Shown: positions 10,061-19,531, counted from the first letter of the stretch. The stretch is 64,000 nucleotides of DNA from Skermanella aerolata KACC 11604 (GCF_000936425.1 NZ_AVFK01000005.1:124001-188000), one strand, 5' to 3'. Numbers and translations are program-made. Notes: a model not told the origin generated them from the letters alone.

Positions 10061-10084
10061 GCCGCAATCCGGAGTTCCTTCCCG

Positions 10085-10786
10085 ATGATGCGAGTCCTTT
10101 CCCCGCTGGCATTCTGCCTGACCCTGGCGCTGACGCTTCCAGCATCGGCGCAGGTCCCGCCTCCCGTGATGGATCAGGTCGTGCTCGACCTCACGGCGGA
10201 AGACTGGGTCGGCACGGAAACCGCCCGCGTGACCGTCTCCGCCGACGCCGCCGCCTCGGGAGCCGACGCCGGCACCCAGCGGTCCGATCTCCTGAAGGCG
10301 ATCGGCGGGCTGACGCCCGGCGCCGACTGGAAGATCGTCAGCTTCGATCGTTCGACCGATCAGGCCGGCCTGGAACGCTGGCGCGCCGTCGCCGAGGCCC
10401 GTCTGGCGGAAAACGCGTTGGGAGGATTGGCCGATAAGGCCAAGCAGGCCAGCCGGCCTGGCTTGCAGCTCCGGATCGGATCGATCGAGTTCACCCCAAC
10501 GCTCGGCGAGACGGAAGCGGTCCGCGCCCGCCTCCGCGCGGAGATTTACGGCAAGGCGGCCTCCGAACTGGACGCGCTGGAACGGAGCTTCCCCGGCCGC
10601 AAGTTCCGCATGGGCAACATCGACTTCGCCGACCAGCCGCCGATGGCCTATGCCCGCAAGACCCGCGAGGACATGCAGCCGATGGCGATGGCCGCGGCGC
10701 CGGGCCAGGACGGACCGGTCAACGTATCGGAAAAGCTGGTGGTCCGAGCCCGCGTGGTGCTGTCGGCGCTGGCCCCGCGCGAGTAG
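10085..10786 (+). CDS. Secreted protein, possibly SIMPL/DUF541-like
   Basis: A 233-residue protein with a clear Sec signal peptide (MMRVLSPLAFCLTLALTLPASA, cleavage near residue 22), so it is probably periplasmic. The body alternates strand-like and helical stretches. A VTVSADAAA segment near the start and a closing VSEKLVVRARVVLSAL are reminiscent of SIMPL (DUF541) proteins, but the match is weak. It follows the FzlA-like gene by 24 bases and may be co-transcribed. The function is not recognised. Confidence 0.7.
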   Translation: MMRVLSPLAFCLTLALTLPASAQVPPPVMDQVVLDLTAEDWVGTETARVTVSADAAASGADAGTQRSDLLKAIGGLTPGADWKIVSFDRSTDQAGLERWRAVAEARLAENALGGLADKAKQASRPGLQLRIGSIEFTPTLGETEAVRARLRAEIYGKAASELDALERSFPGRKFRMGNIDFADQPPMAYARKTREDMQPMAMAAAPGQDGPVNVSEKLVVRARVVLSALAPRE

Positions 10787-10804
10787 AAACCCCGGCCGGC
10801 GGCT

Positions 10805-11428
10805 TCAAGTCCGCTTGATCGGGTCCAGCGTCCGCACGCCGGCGACGATCTCCTCGGCGTCGGCGAAGGAGGGACATGCCCCCCACCGGCCTATGGCGTC
10901 GTTGCCGAACTTCACAACGCCGATATGGGTCTCCAGGTCGGCATCCAGCGCCGGGTCGGGATCGACGAAGCCAAGGGCGCGGCGGAGCAGTTCGGTATCG
11001 TCTCTCGACGCGCGCAGAAACAGCCAGCCGGGTCCGACGCCATATGTCTCCGCGTAGTCCCTGATCACCGGCTCGGTATCCAGCTCGGGGTTGAGAGTGA
11101 TGGAATACATGAAGATGTCGCGGCCGACCCGGTCGCCCAGCATCTCCTGGGCCTGAACCAGATGCTGGGTGCTGAGCGGACAGATGTCGCCGCAGCCGGT
11201 GAAGAACATGTTTATCAGGACGATCTTGTCGCGGATCAAGTCGTCATAGAAGCGGTAGGCCCCGCCATCGTGCCCGTGGAGCACGATATTGGGGAACCTG
11301 CCGTCAGGAGAACCGTCGAAGCTCTCGCCCTCCGCCGGGGCGATCAGGTCCGCCATCGTGGTGCCCAGGAGGACGCCACCGACGATCACCGCACTGCTCA
11401 CCAGAAATTGCCGTCTGCGCATGTCCAT
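10805..11428 (-). CDS. SCO1/SenC-type copper chaperone, Tat-exported
   Basis: A 207-residue thioredoxin-fold protein. The SCO copper-binding motif CxxxCP is present (TGCGDICPLST) and a downstream His (ETHIGVVKFG) fits the third ligand. SCO proteins deliver copper to, or keep reduced the copper-site cysteines of, periplasmic cuproenzymes. The N-terminus MDMRRRQFLVSSAVIVGG looks like a Tat signal or anchor. ATG 11428 is chosen because AGGAGGG precedes it; the upstream GTG at 11452 would place that ribosome site inside the gene. It follows the multicopper oxidase on the same strand after 45 bases, so its client is probably that oxidase rather than cytochrome oxidase. Confidence 0.88.
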   Translation of the reverse strand: MDMRRRQFLVSSAVIVGGVLLGTTMADLIAPAEGESFDGSPDGRFPNIVLHGHDGGAYRFYDDLIRDKIVLINMFFTGCGDICPLSTQHLVQAQEMLGDRVGRDIFMYSITLNPELDTEPVIRDYAETYGVGPGWLFLRASRDDTELLRRALGFVDPDPALDADLETHIGVVKFGNDAIGRWGACPSFADAEEIVAGVRTLDPIKRT

Positions 11429-11473
11429 CGCTTCATCCCTCCTGAACCACACCTGTGAAAATCGAACGCCGGA

Positions 11474-13213
11474 TCAGGAGGACGCGTCGTCCACGACGTC
11501 GTAGCGCGCCATCATGGCGTGGTCCTCGTGGACGACGTTGTGGCAGTGGAGCGGATACTTGCCGGTGAAGTCGCGGAACCGGACGAAGATCTTCACCGTC
11601 TCGTTCGGGTGCAGCCAGATCACGTCCTTGCGGGACTTCTCCGGATCGCCGTCCTTGATCGGGACGCCGTTGCGCGACAGGATCTGGAATTCCTCGTAAT
11701 GCATGTGGATCGGATGCGACCAGCCGCCCGAGGCGTTGGTGATGTTCCAGATCTCAGCCGTGTTCTTCTGGCAGCGGGCATTGACGACGTTGCGGTTGAA
11801 CAGCTCGCCGTTGACCACCCAGGCGCCGTTGCGGCGGTTGAAAGTCCAGTTCCGCTCCTTCTTGACCTCGCTCATGTTGATGTCGGGCAGCCGCCGCAAT
11901 TCGGTCGTCTTGGTCAGCACGCGGCTGTTGTCGGTCACCTTGGCGCCAAGCCGGAACTGGAGGATCTTGTCGCCGACGCCGGTCGACAGGATCTTGCCGG
12001 TCGGGCCGGTGCCGTCCTTGTGCTCCAGCACGTTGACCAGATAGACGATGTTGTCTGTAACGCCCGAGAAATCGACGACGATGTCCATCCGCTCGGCGAC
12101 CGACATGCTGACGCTGTCGCGCTCGATCGGGAAAGGCAGCAGGTTGCCGTCGTTGGAAACCTGCCAGAACTTCATGCCGTTGCTGAACTTGAACTGGTAG
12201 AAGCGGGACGGCCCGGTGTTGAGCAGCCGGAAGCGGTAGCGCCGGCGGTCGACCTCGAAATACGGCTGGACGTTGCCGTTGACCAGGAACTTGTCACCGA
12301 TGATGCCGTCCAGGTTAAACAGGTCGAAATAGGCGACGCCGTTCTTGTCATAGACCTTGTTCTCGATGACCAGGGGCACGTCGTATTTGCCGCTGGGCAG
12401 CCGGATGGCCTTGGAGTCCGTGTCTTCCTCGTTGCCGCTGTCGTAGCGGTCGAACAGCAGGTAGGTGCCGACCAGTCCGCGATAGACGTTCTGCGAGGTA
12501 TAGTCCATGCAGTGGTCGTGAAACCACAGGAAGCCCAGGGCTTCGCGCTCGTCGCCGCCAGCGTACATGTTGGGGTAATGGAAGGTCTTGTAGGATCCGG
12601 GGCCGAAATAGTCTGTCGGGTTGCCATCGCTTTCCGACGCGTTATGGGCGTTGTGGAGATGCGTCGTGACCATGGGGTTGCCGTAACCCTTGTGGTTCGC
12701 CGGCAATTCGTTGTGGCTGTAGACCATGGACGGCTCGCCGTAGCGAGCGTGGATCATAGTCAGCGGCGACTCCGTGTCCTTGTTGAAGTCGCGGAACGTC
12801 CAGATGTTCTGCTCGGCCAGCTTGGGATGGGGCCGGTACAGGCGCGGCTTCTGCGTGAAATTGTAGACGACCTGCGGCTCGTTGCCCTTCCAGAGCTGGT
12901 GGGCGGCGCGAGCGGCCTCCTTGGGATCGTCGGATACCGTGGCGGTGCAATGATCCAGATCGTCCTGCAACCGCGATCCGGAATGCGGCGTCAGCACGCG
13001 CATCGGCTCGATGAAGGGAGTGGTGGCCGGGCTTGTTACGGCGCCGCCGGCGGAGGCCGCCCGGATGCTGAGCCCGCTCTTGGCGACCAGCGCGCCCCCC
13101 GCGGTCAGCAGGCCGTACTTCATCATTTCGCGCCGGGACAGCTTCGCGTCGATGATTTCCATCCGGTTCAGGCGGGCGCGCTCCCGCTGGCTCTCGATGT
13201 CGTGCCTGACCAC
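11474..13213 (-). CDS. Tat-exported multicopper oxidase
   Basis: A 579-residue three-cupredoxin oxidase. Four copper-ligand motifs are visible: HLHNAH (normally HxHG), WFHDHCMD, HPIHMHYEEF and HCHNVVHEDHAMM. The last contains the type 1 Cys, flanking His and an axial Met. Residues 26-55 (SRREMMKYGLLTAGGALV) form a Tat signal, which suits export of a folded copper protein. Such enzymes couple one-electron oxidation of phenols, bilirubin-like compounds or metal ions to four-electron reduction of oxygen. The overall pattern is closer to CotA/bilirubin oxidase than to CueO, and I see no Met-rich insert. It forms an operon with the SCO gene downstream. Confidence 0.92.
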   Translation of the reverse strand: MVRHDIESQRERARLNRMEIIDAKLSRREMMKYGLLTAGGALVAKSGLSIRAASAGGAVTSPATTPFIEPMRVLTPHSGSRLQDDLDHCTATVSDDPKEAARAAHQLWKGNEPQVVYNFTQKPRLYRPHPKLAEQNIWTFRDFNKDTESPLTMIHARYGEPSMVYSHNELPANHKGYGNPMVTTHLHNAHNASESDGNPTDYFGPGSYKTFHYPNMYAGGDEREALGFLWFHDHCMDYTSQNVYRGLVGTYLLFDRYDSGNEEDTDSKAIRLPSGKYDVPLVIENKVYDKNGVAYFDLFNLDGIIGDKFLVNGNVQPYFEVDRRRYRFRLLNTGPSRFYQFKFSNGMKFWQVSNDGNLLPFPIERDSVSMSVAERMDIVVDFSGVTDNIVYLVNVLEHKDGTGPTGKILSTGVGDKILQFRLGAKVTDNSRVLTKTTELRRLPDINMSEVKKERNWTFNRRNGAWVVNGELFNRNVVNARCQKNTAEIWNITNASGGWSHPIHMHYEEFQILSRNGVPIKDGDPEKSRKDVIWLHPNETVKIFVRFRDFTGKYPLHCHNVVHEDHAMMARYDVVDDASS

Positions 13214-13582
13214 TTATCGCCTCCATCCGTGGATACCGACCGCCACTAAGGCGGTTTGAACGCCTCGATCAGGAAGACTTGTCTAAAAGTCTTTCACCAG
13301 GCGGTTTCCAAGGCGACGTGCCACGAGCGGCGAAAATTCCGGATTTCAGGGAGGTAAAACATCCGGGGAACGTTAGCGGAAATTATGGGATTAAATTAAT
13401 TTAAGAATGCGCAATCGGGTTTGTTCCGACGCTGGAAAAGTGATGCAGTGTCTTGTTGTGCGCTTGGTTCGGATGTCCGCATTCCTCCCGGCAGTTAATT
13501 TTCCCTACACAGGACATTATCGGCGCCCTACCTTGTTATGAAGGTGCTCCCGCGCCGGGGGCCGCCGACTGCGAGGTATTCG
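13214..13582. other. Divergent intergenic region, MCO / HtrA-like gene
   Basis: A 369-bp region with no convincing gene. It contains an inverted repeat at 13274-13293 upstream of the oxidase and an AT-rich stretch at 13385-13412, which is the likely promoter zone. A GAGG ribosome site before ATG 13583 serves the rightward gene. Confidence 0.6.
13274..13293. promoter_or_regulatory. AAGACTT-N6-AAGTCTT inverted repeat upstream of MCO
   Basis: Perfect 7-bp arms with a 6-base spacer, about 60 bases upstream of the multicopper oxidase start codon. The position fits an operator or a promoter-proximal regulator site. It does not resemble the CueR or CopY boxes I know. Confidence 0.35.
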
Positions 13583-14563
13583 ATGCGATCATCTGATTCT
13601 TGGCAAATCCCGCCGGAGTTTCAGCCTGACCCCCGGTCGCTGGACTATAACCTCGATATCGCGCTTTCCTCGATCGTATCCTTGCGTGCCACGATACCGG
13701 CCGATGCCTTCACCGCGGAGTCTCTGGGCACCGAGCGATTGGGCCAGGGTGTCGTGATCCGCGACGACGGTCTCGTGCTGACAATCGGGTACCTGATCAC
13801 GGAAGCGGAGCAGGTCTGGCTGACGGCGGCGAATGGGCGTGCGGTGGCGGGCCATGTACTGGCCTACGATTACACCTCGGGTTTCGGACTTGTTCAGGCG
13901 CTGGCGCCGCTGGGCGTGCCAGCCATGCTGATGGGAAACTCCGGCAAGTTGAAGCCGGGCACGAAGGTCGTCATCGGAGGCGCGGGCGGGCCGACCCGCT
14001 CGATCGCGGCGCAGGTGGTCGCACGTCAGGAATTCGCCGGTTACTGGGAATACCTGCTGGACGATGCGATCTTCACCGCTCCGGCCCATCCGCATTGGGG
14101 CGGCGCGCCCTTGATCGGCCCGCATGGCGACCTGCTGGGCATCGGATCGCTTCAACTTCAGCATCAGGCCCCAGGTGGCGATATCCTGCCGCTCAACATG
14201 ATCGTGCCGATCGATCCCTTGAAGCCGATCCTGGACGATTTGCTGACGATCGGCCGGGTTGCCGGTCCCGTTCGCCCCTGGCTCGGTCTCTACACGAGCG
14301 AGGATGCGAACGACCGGGTCATCGTCATCGGACTGGCTGGCGATGGGCCGGCGCGCCGGGCGGGCCTGAAGGCCGACGACGCCATACGCGCGGTGGCGGG
14401 CAATCCGATCAAGTCCGTAGCGGGCTTCTACCGCGCGATGTGGGCCTTGGGCGAAGCGGGTGTCGATATTCCATTGACGCTCGACCGCGAAGGGGACGTG
14501 TTCGATGTCAAGGTCACTTCGGCCGACCGGGCGCGGTTCTTGAAAGCTGCCCCCCTACATTAA
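13583..14563 (+). CDS. HtrA/PDZ-like protein with no catalytic triad
   Basis: A 326-residue protein with the layout of an S1C (HtrA/DegP) protease: a trypsin-like beta-barrel (about 40-225) followed by one PDZ domain (about 235-320). The three catalytic positions appear lost. The NHV motif is GYL (Tyr70), the DxxxDLA Asp is Gly (DYTSGFGL), and GNSGGPL reads HWGGAPL, with Gly at the Ser position. I see no signal peptide, so it may be cytoplasmic. ATG 13583 follows GCGAGG; ATG 13538 would add 15 residues. It is probably a chaperone or scaffold rather than a protease. It stands alone between the oxidase and the porin. Confidence 0.8.
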   Translation: MRSSDSWQIPPEFQPDPRSLDYNLDIALSSIVSLRATIPADAFTAESLGTERLGQGVVIRDDGLVLTIGYLITEAEQVWLTAANGRAVAGHVLAYDYTSGFGLVQALAPLGVPAMLMGNSGKLKPGTKVVIGGAGGPTRSIAAQVVARQEFAGYWEYLLDDAIFTAPAHPHWGGAPLIGPHGDLLGIGSLQLQHQAPGGDILPLNMIVPIDPLKPILDDLLTIGRVAGPVRPWLGLYTSEDANDRVIVIGLAGDGPARRAGLKADDAIRAVAGNPIKSVAGFYRAMWALGEAGVDIPLTLDREGDVFDVKVTSADRARFLKAAPLH

Positions 14564-14852
14564 GGCTCCAGCTTGTCGTAGTGATAAAGATCATACCCCA
14601 ACACACCCGACCGAGTTACCAAATATAGAGCTCAATAAACCACTAGTAATGGCGCATCATTAAACGGCAATATTGACTAAAATCGGCTCTTACTCAGGTG
14701 CCTTTTATCGTAATTCTATCATATTGTTGCCGTATTGCACCATGAATGCAGCTTGATCATCATCGTTTGTTGTTATTGTTGCGTCTGATCCAAATCGTGA
14801 GTTTCATCTACCTCGTGAAGCCGAAACTTTCCGATCCGATCAGGGACCTGTC
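14564..14852. other. AT-rich region upstream of the porin
   Basis: A 289-bp segment clearly lower in GC than its surroundings, with no gene. It probably holds the porin promoter and a long 5' leader. No single -35/-10 pair stands out. Confidence 0.5.
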
Positions 14853-16025
14853 ATGAAAAAAGCTCTTCTCGCCGGCACGGCCATTACCGCCGCGGCTCTG
14901 TATGCGCAAAGCGCCCAGGCGCAGCTTGTCGTCAGCCTGGGTGGCTATACCGAGTTCTTCGGCGCCTATTACGACGACGACGCTTCCAACCGGACCAGCC
15001 GCGAGTTCCAGCTTGAGACCGAGATCGTCGTCCGCGCCGATGGCAAGGCCGACAACGGCCTGCTGTACGGCGCCAAGATCGAGTTGCAGAACAGCACGGG
15101 CGGCGGCGGCGACACCGGGGTCGGCACCGACGAAGCCTCGGTCTACATCGGCGGCACCTGGGGCCGTATCGAACTGGGCGACTTCGACGGCGCGGCCGAC
15201 ACGCTTGCCATCTATGCTCCCCTGGTCGGCATCGAGCAGATCGACGGCGACGCCTACGATTTCCTGGCCGTAACCCCGGATGCCGGTCCGCTGGCCGGCT
15301 TCGCCCTTGGCGGCGCACCGACCGGCAGCCTCGTTCAGGCACCGGACGCCGGAGACTCCACGAAGGTCATGTACATCACGCCGCGTTTCGCCGGTATCCA
15401 GGCCGGTGTCAGCTATGCCACCCAGAGCGACAGCGAAGCGCAGAACGTGGTGCCGCTGAAGACGGCTGGTGGCTACAAGGACTTCTGGGAATTCGGCGCC
15501 AACTACACCGGTGAGTTCTCCGGCTTCTCGTTGGCGCTGGGCGCCACCGCCAGCACGGCGACGGGTCAGGACCTCGGTACCGTCGGCGGGCCGTCGCTGG
15601 AAGACTTCTTCGCTTGGCAGGCCGGTGCCCAGGTCGGCTACGGCGGGTTCAAGGTCGGCGGCGGCTATATCGACGCCGACGACTACAACGCCGTTTCCGG
15701 TGCCCCCGCGACATCGGGCGACAGCACGGCCTGGCATGTCGGCGCCAGCTACACGGCCGGCCCGGTCGCGATCGGTCTCACCTATGCCGATGCCGAAGGC
15801 TTCAAGGGCGGTCCCGATGTCAGCACCGGCCTGCCGTCCACCTACGCCTCGTCCTACAAGACCTATGGCGGCGGCGTCGCCTACACGATCGCGGCCGGCC
15901 TGACGGTACAGGCGGACGTGATGTATGTGGACGAGGACCTGCGGAACGTCGATGCCCTTGGTGGCGTGACGACCGCGAGCAACGAAGGCTTCGTGGCGGT
16001 CTTCAGCACCCGCCTCGACTTCTAA
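14853..16025 (+). CDS. Outer-membrane general porin
   Basis: A 390-residue protein of the Gram-negative porin family (16-strand, OmpC/Porin_4-like). It has a Sec signal peptide (MKKALLAGTAITAAALYAQSAQA), a first strand rich in aromatic and Gly residues (LVVSLGGYTEFFGAYYD), alternating amphipathic strands and a terminal Phe (STRLDF), the usual sorting signal for the BAM complex. The conserved GRIELGDFDGAAD segment resembles the region before loop 3. It allows diffusion of small solutes. The gene is monocistronic, with a clear terminator at 16059-16090 and a long AT-rich leader. Confidence 0.92.
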   Translation: MKKALLAGTAITAAALYAQSAQAQLVVSLGGYTEFFGAYYDDDASNRTSREFQLETEIVVRADGKADNGLLYGAKIELQNSTGGGGDTGVGTDEASVYIGGTWGRIELGDFDGAADTLAIYAPLVGIEQIDGDAYDFLAVTPDAGPLAGFALGGAPTGSLVQAPDAGDSTKVMYITPRFAGIQAGVSYATQSDSEAQNVVPLKTAGGYKDFWEFGANYTGEFSGFSLALGATASTATGQDLGTVGGPSLEDFFAWQAGAQVGYGGFKVGGGYIDADDYNAVSGAPATSGDSTAWHVGASYTAGPVAIGLTYADAEGFKGGPDVSTGLPSTYASSYKTYGGGVAYTIAAGLTVQADVMYVDEDLRNVDALGGVTTASNEGFVAVFSTRLDF

Positions 16026-16058
16026 TCCGGCTCACGACAGTCCCGGACGGATCGGACG

Positions 16059-16090
16059 ATGGCGCGGCATTCGGTTGCCGCGCCATTTTT
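16059..16090 (+). terminator. Intrinsic terminator of the porin gene
   Basis: Perfect 10-bp stem (ATGGCGCGGC at 16059-16068 with GCCGCGCCAT at 16077-16086), an 8-base loop and TTTTT ending at 16090. It is oriented for the porin. Confidence 0.9.
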
Positions 16091-16134
16091 CATGTCCGTC
16101 TCATCGCCAGTATGCCGTCGGCGATGTTTCCGGA

Positions 16135-17964
16135 TTACTCCACCGTGACGCTCTTCGCGAGGTTTCTCGGCTGATCGACATCGGTGCCTTTGATCACCGC
16201 CGTATGATAGGCCAGCAACTGCATCGGGATGGCGTAGAGAATCGGTGCGACGAAGGCGTGGACTTCGGGAAGCGTCACGGTCCAGGTCACCTTGGAACCC
16301 ATCCGCTCGACGCCCTTGGCGTCGGACAGCAGCAGCACCTTGCCGCCCCGGGCCGCCGCTTCCATGATGTTCGACGCTGTTTTCTCGAACAGGACATCGT
16401 TCGGAGCCAGGGCGATGATCGGGACGTTCTCGTCGATCAGGGCGATCGGGCCGTGCTTCATCTCGCCGGCGGCATAGCCCTCGGCGTGGATGTAGGAGAT
16501 TTCCTTCAGCTTCAAGGCACCTTCCAGGGCGATCGGATAGCTGGTGCCGCGTCCCAGATACAAGGCGTCGCGGGCTTCCGACACGTCGTGGGCCAGCTGG
16601 CGCAGGCGCTCGTCGTGGTTCAGCACGTCAACCGCGCGGGCCGGCACCTCGCGGAGCGCCGTGGACATTTCCGCTTCCTGCTCGCGGGTGATCGTGCCGC
16701 GGGCGCGAGCCACCGCGATGGCGAAGCAGGCCAGCACCGTCAGCTGCGTCGTGAAGGCCTTGGTGGAGGCGACGCCGATCTCGGGACCGGCCAGGGTCGA
16801 CAGCACCGCATCGCTCTCGCGCGAGATCGTGCTTTCCGCGACGTTGATCACGGATAGGATATGCTGCTTCTGCCGCTTGGCGTAGCGCAGCGCCTCCAGC
16901 GTATCCAGCGTCTCGCCCGACTGGGAGATGAACAAGGCCAGGCCGCCTTCCGGCATCGGTGCTTCCCGGTAACGGAACTCGGATGCGATATCCAGCTCGA
17001 CCGGAACGCGGGCGATCTGCTCCAGCCAGTACTTCGCCACCATGCCGGCATAGAAGGCGGTGCCGCAGGCGACTACCGTCACGCGCGGGATGGCCGCAAG
17101 ATCGAACGGCAGGTCGGGCAGCGTGATATGGCCGGTCGTCGCCTGGACGAAGGCGTTGAGCGTGTCGCCGATCACCTGCGGCTGCTCGTAGATCTCCTTC
17201 AGCATGAAATGGCGGTGTTCGCCCTTGCCGATCATGGCGCCGGACACAGCCGACAGCTTGATCGGGCGCTCCACCTGCTCGCCCGTCGCGTTGCGGACCA
17301 CGACGTTGCCCTGGTTCAGGACGACCCAGTCGCCGTCTTCCAGATAAGTGAGGCGGTTGGTCAGCGGCGCCAGCGCGAAGGCATCGGACGCCAGATACAT
17401 CTCGCCATTGCCGTTGCCGTAGCCGACCGCCAGCGGCGTGCCGCGACGCGCGCCGATCATCAGGTCGTGCTCCCCGGCGAAGATCAGCGCCAGGCTGAAG
17501 GCGCCCTCCAGGCGCTTGAGAGCTTCAGCCGTCGCCTCGACCGGACCCAGGCCCCGGTCCAGGTAGTAGGTCACGAGATGGACGATGACCTCGGTATCGG
17601 TTTCGGTCTCGAACAGGTGGTCATGGCCTTCCAGTTCGGCCTTCAGGTCCTGATAGTTCTCGATGATGCCGTTGTGAACGACGGCGACCTTGCGGGTAGC
17701 GTGGGGATGGGCATTGGTTTCGGTCGGACCGCCATGGGTCGCCCAGCGGGTGTGGCCGATGCCGATGGTCCCGGACAGCGGCTGCTCCTGGACGCGGCGA
17801 TCGAGGTTGACCAGCTTGCCTTCCGCCCGGCGTCGGTCGATCCGGCCGTTGACCAGCGTCGCAACGCCGGCACTGTCGTATCCGCGATACTCCAGCCGCC
17901 GCAGACCCTCGATCAGAAGGGGAGCGACCTCGTTCTTGCCGATGATACCGATAATACCGCACAT
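16135..17964 (-). CDS. glmS: Glutamine--fructose-6-phosphate aminotransferase
   Basis: 609 residues, the standard length. It makes glucosamine-6-phosphate, the first committed step to UDP-GlcNAc for peptidoglycan and LPS. Cys2 (MCGIIGIIG) is the N-terminal nucleophile of the class II glutaminase domain (1-240). Two SIS sugar-isomerase domains follow, with SQSGETLDTLEALR and the conserved C-terminal NLAKSVTVE. It is transcribed alone. The porin converges from the other side, and a small conserved gene diverges upstream. I see no glmS ribozyme, as expected outside Firmicutes. Confidence 0.97.
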   Translation of the reverse strand: MCGIIGIIGKNEVAPLLIEGLRRLEYRGYDSAGVATLVNGRIDRRRAEGKLVNLDRRVQEQPLSGTIGIGHTRWATHGGPTETNAHPHATRKVAVVHNGIIENYQDLKAELEGHDHLFETETDTEVIVHLVTYYLDRGLGPVEATAEALKRLEGAFSLALIFAGEHDLMIGARRGTPLAVGYGNGNGEMYLASDAFALAPLTNRLTYLEDGDWVVLNQGNVVVRNATGEQVERPIKLSAVSGAMIGKGEHRHFMLKEIYEQPQVIGDTLNAFVQATTGHITLPDLPFDLAAIPRVTVVACGTAFYAGMVAKYWLEQIARVPVELDIASEFRYREAPMPEGGLALFISQSGETLDTLEALRYAKRQKQHILSVINVAESTISRESDAVLSTLAGPEIGVASTKAFTTQLTVLACFAIAVARARGTITREQEAEMSTALREVPARAVDVLNHDERLRQLAHDVSEARDALYLGRGTSYPIALEGALKLKEISYIHAEGYAAGEMKHGPIALIDENVPIIALAPNDVLFEKTASNIMEAAARGGKVLLLSDAKGVERMGSKVTWTVTLPEVHAFVAPILYAIPMQLLAYHTAVIKGTDVDQPRNLAKSVTVE

Positions 17965-18152
17965 TTTATGTTCGCCTAAATCTTAAACTTCGATTTTGCA
18001 CCGCACCTTACTGCCATAGCGCGATGTCTTGGCCCAAGTAAACTTATGTTTCAGTTTGTTGCGCATTGGCGACCGCTCGGGGAGCGCTGGATTCGGCGCC
18101 GGTCTTTCGGTATGTCCCTGTAACTCTTTTTCATCAGAAGCCGAGGCCGACC

Positions 18153-18497
18153 ATGCCGCCCAGAACCAACCCGCTGAAGCTGAATCCCTTGCAGCTCAAG
18201 ACCCTGACGCTGATCCAGGAACTCGGGCGCCTGATCGGCCAGCCAGCACCAGAGGAGGCCGAAGGCTCGCTGCTGGTCGATCAGTTCCCGCATGCCCACG
18301 GCAATCACTTCCATATGGGCGACGCCGTCGTTTCCACTTCGGACGCGAACGGTTTGGCCAATCCCGCCGTCTGGGTGGCGCTGGAGCGCAAGGGCCTGAT
18401 CAAGTCCCAGTTCCCCCGCGCCCTTGTCCTGACGCCCGAAGGCGTCGGCTACGACACCGGCCTCGCCGACAAGATCCTGCACCGCTCGGACCACTGA
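18153..18497 (+). CDS. Small conserved hypothetical protein
   Basis: 114 residues from ATG 18153. An in-frame upstream extension to 18066 lacks a ribosome site and has poor coding character. An N-terminal KLNPLQLKTLTLIQEL helix and the later VWVALERKGLIKSQ...VLTPEG pattern resemble a small winged-helix fold; a His-rich PHAHGNHFHMGD lies in the middle. The function is not recognised. It diverges from glmS and converges with the dpp operon, whose last stop lies 17 bases away. Confidence 0.65.
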   Translation: MPPRTNPLKLNPLQLKTLTLIQELGRLIGQPAPEEAEGSLLVDQFPHAHGNHFHMGDAVVSTSDANGLANPAVWVALERKGLIKSQFPRALVLTPEGVGYDTGLADKILHRSDH

Positions 18498-18514
18498 GCG
18501 GCGGCAGTCCCCTC

Positions 18515-19531
18515 CTACTCCATCTGCTCGGCGTAATGGCAGGCGACCCGCCTGCCATCCACCTCGCGCAGCGGCGGCACTTCCACGGCGCAACGGTCCG
18601 TCATGTGCGGGCAGCGCTTGTGGTAGTGGCAGCCCGACGGCGGGTTGAGCGGCGACGGCAGCTCGCCGCGCGGCGGTGACGCGTCCTGGCGCAATGCAGG
18701 ATTGACGCGCGGCGTCGCCGCCATCAGCGCCCGCGTATAGGGATGGCGCGGATGGGCGAAGATGGTTTCCTTCGGGCCGTGCTCGACCGGCCGGCCCAGA
18801 TACATCACCATGACGTCGTCGGCGATGTGACGGACGACGCTGAGGTCGTGGCTGATGAACAGGTAGGCGAGATCGAACTCCTCCTGAAGGTCCACCATCA
18901 GGTTCAGCACCTGGGCCTGGATCGAGACGTCCAGGGCCGAGACTGGTTCGTCCGCGACCACGACGCGCGGGTTCAGCATCAGGGCACGCGCGATGGCGAT
19001 GCGCTGGCGCTGTCCACCGGAGAACATGTGCGGGTACCGCTCGTACTGGTCCGGGCGCAGACCCACCTTGCCCATCATCTCGACGGCGCGTTCGCGCCGC
19101 TCGGCGCGGCTGAGCTTGGTGTTGATGACCAGCGGTTCTTCCAGGATCGTGCCGATGCGCTTACGCGGGTTCAGCGATCCATAGGGGTTCTGGAACACCA
19201 TCTGGACCTTGCGGCGGAGCGTGCGCGCTTCCTCGCGGCTCCCCACCGTCATGTCCTTGCCGTCGAACCGGAGTTCCCCGGATGTGGGCGGATCGATCAG
19301 CGTCACCATGCGGGCGAGCGTCGATTTGCCACAGCCGGACTCGCCGACCACCGCCAGCGTCCTGCCGGTCTGGAGCACGAAGGAGACGCCGTCCACCGCC
19401 TTGACGGTGGCGTCGGCGCGGAACAGACCGCGCTTCAGCCGGTAGTGCTTCTTCAAGTCGACGGCATCCAGCACGGTTTCGCGCTGGACGCGGGCGGTCG
19501 GAGCGGCGGGTGTCTGGTAAACGGCGGTCAT
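18515..19531 (-). CDS. dppF: Dipeptide ABC transporter ATP-binding protein DppF
   Basis: A 338-residue ATPase. Walker A GESGCGKS, signature [14 protein letters not shown] and Walker [13 protein letters not shown] are all intact. The C-terminal oligopeptide/HPY extension has four Cys ([14 protein letters not shown]...ACHY), as in peptide transporters that can bind an iron-sulfur cluster there. It energises the DppBC permease together with DppD. It is the last gene of the operon and its ATG overlaps the dppD stop by 4 bases, which suggests translational coupling. Confidence 0.93.
   Translation of the reverse strand: MTAVYQTPAAPTARVQRETVLDAVDLKKHYRLKRGLFRADATVKAVDGVSFVLQTGRTLAVVGESGCGKSTLARMVTLIDPPTSGELRFDGKDMTVGSREEARTLRRKVQMVFQNPYGSLNPRKRIGTILEEPLVINTKLSRAERRERAVEMMGKVGLRPDQYERYPHMFSGGQRQRIAIARALMLNPRVVVADEPVSALDVSIQAQVLNLMVDLQEEFDLAYLFISHDLSVVRHIADDVMVMYLGRPVEHGPKETIFAHPRHPYTRALMAATPRVNPALRQDASPPRGELPSPLNPPSGCHYHKRCPHMTDRCAVEVPPLREVDGRRVACHYAEQME

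Noticed and set aside
11519-13249. 576-codon open frame on the plus strand across the multicopper oxidase
   Set aside because: It is an antisense shadow; the minus-strand frame holds all the copper motifs and a Tat signal.
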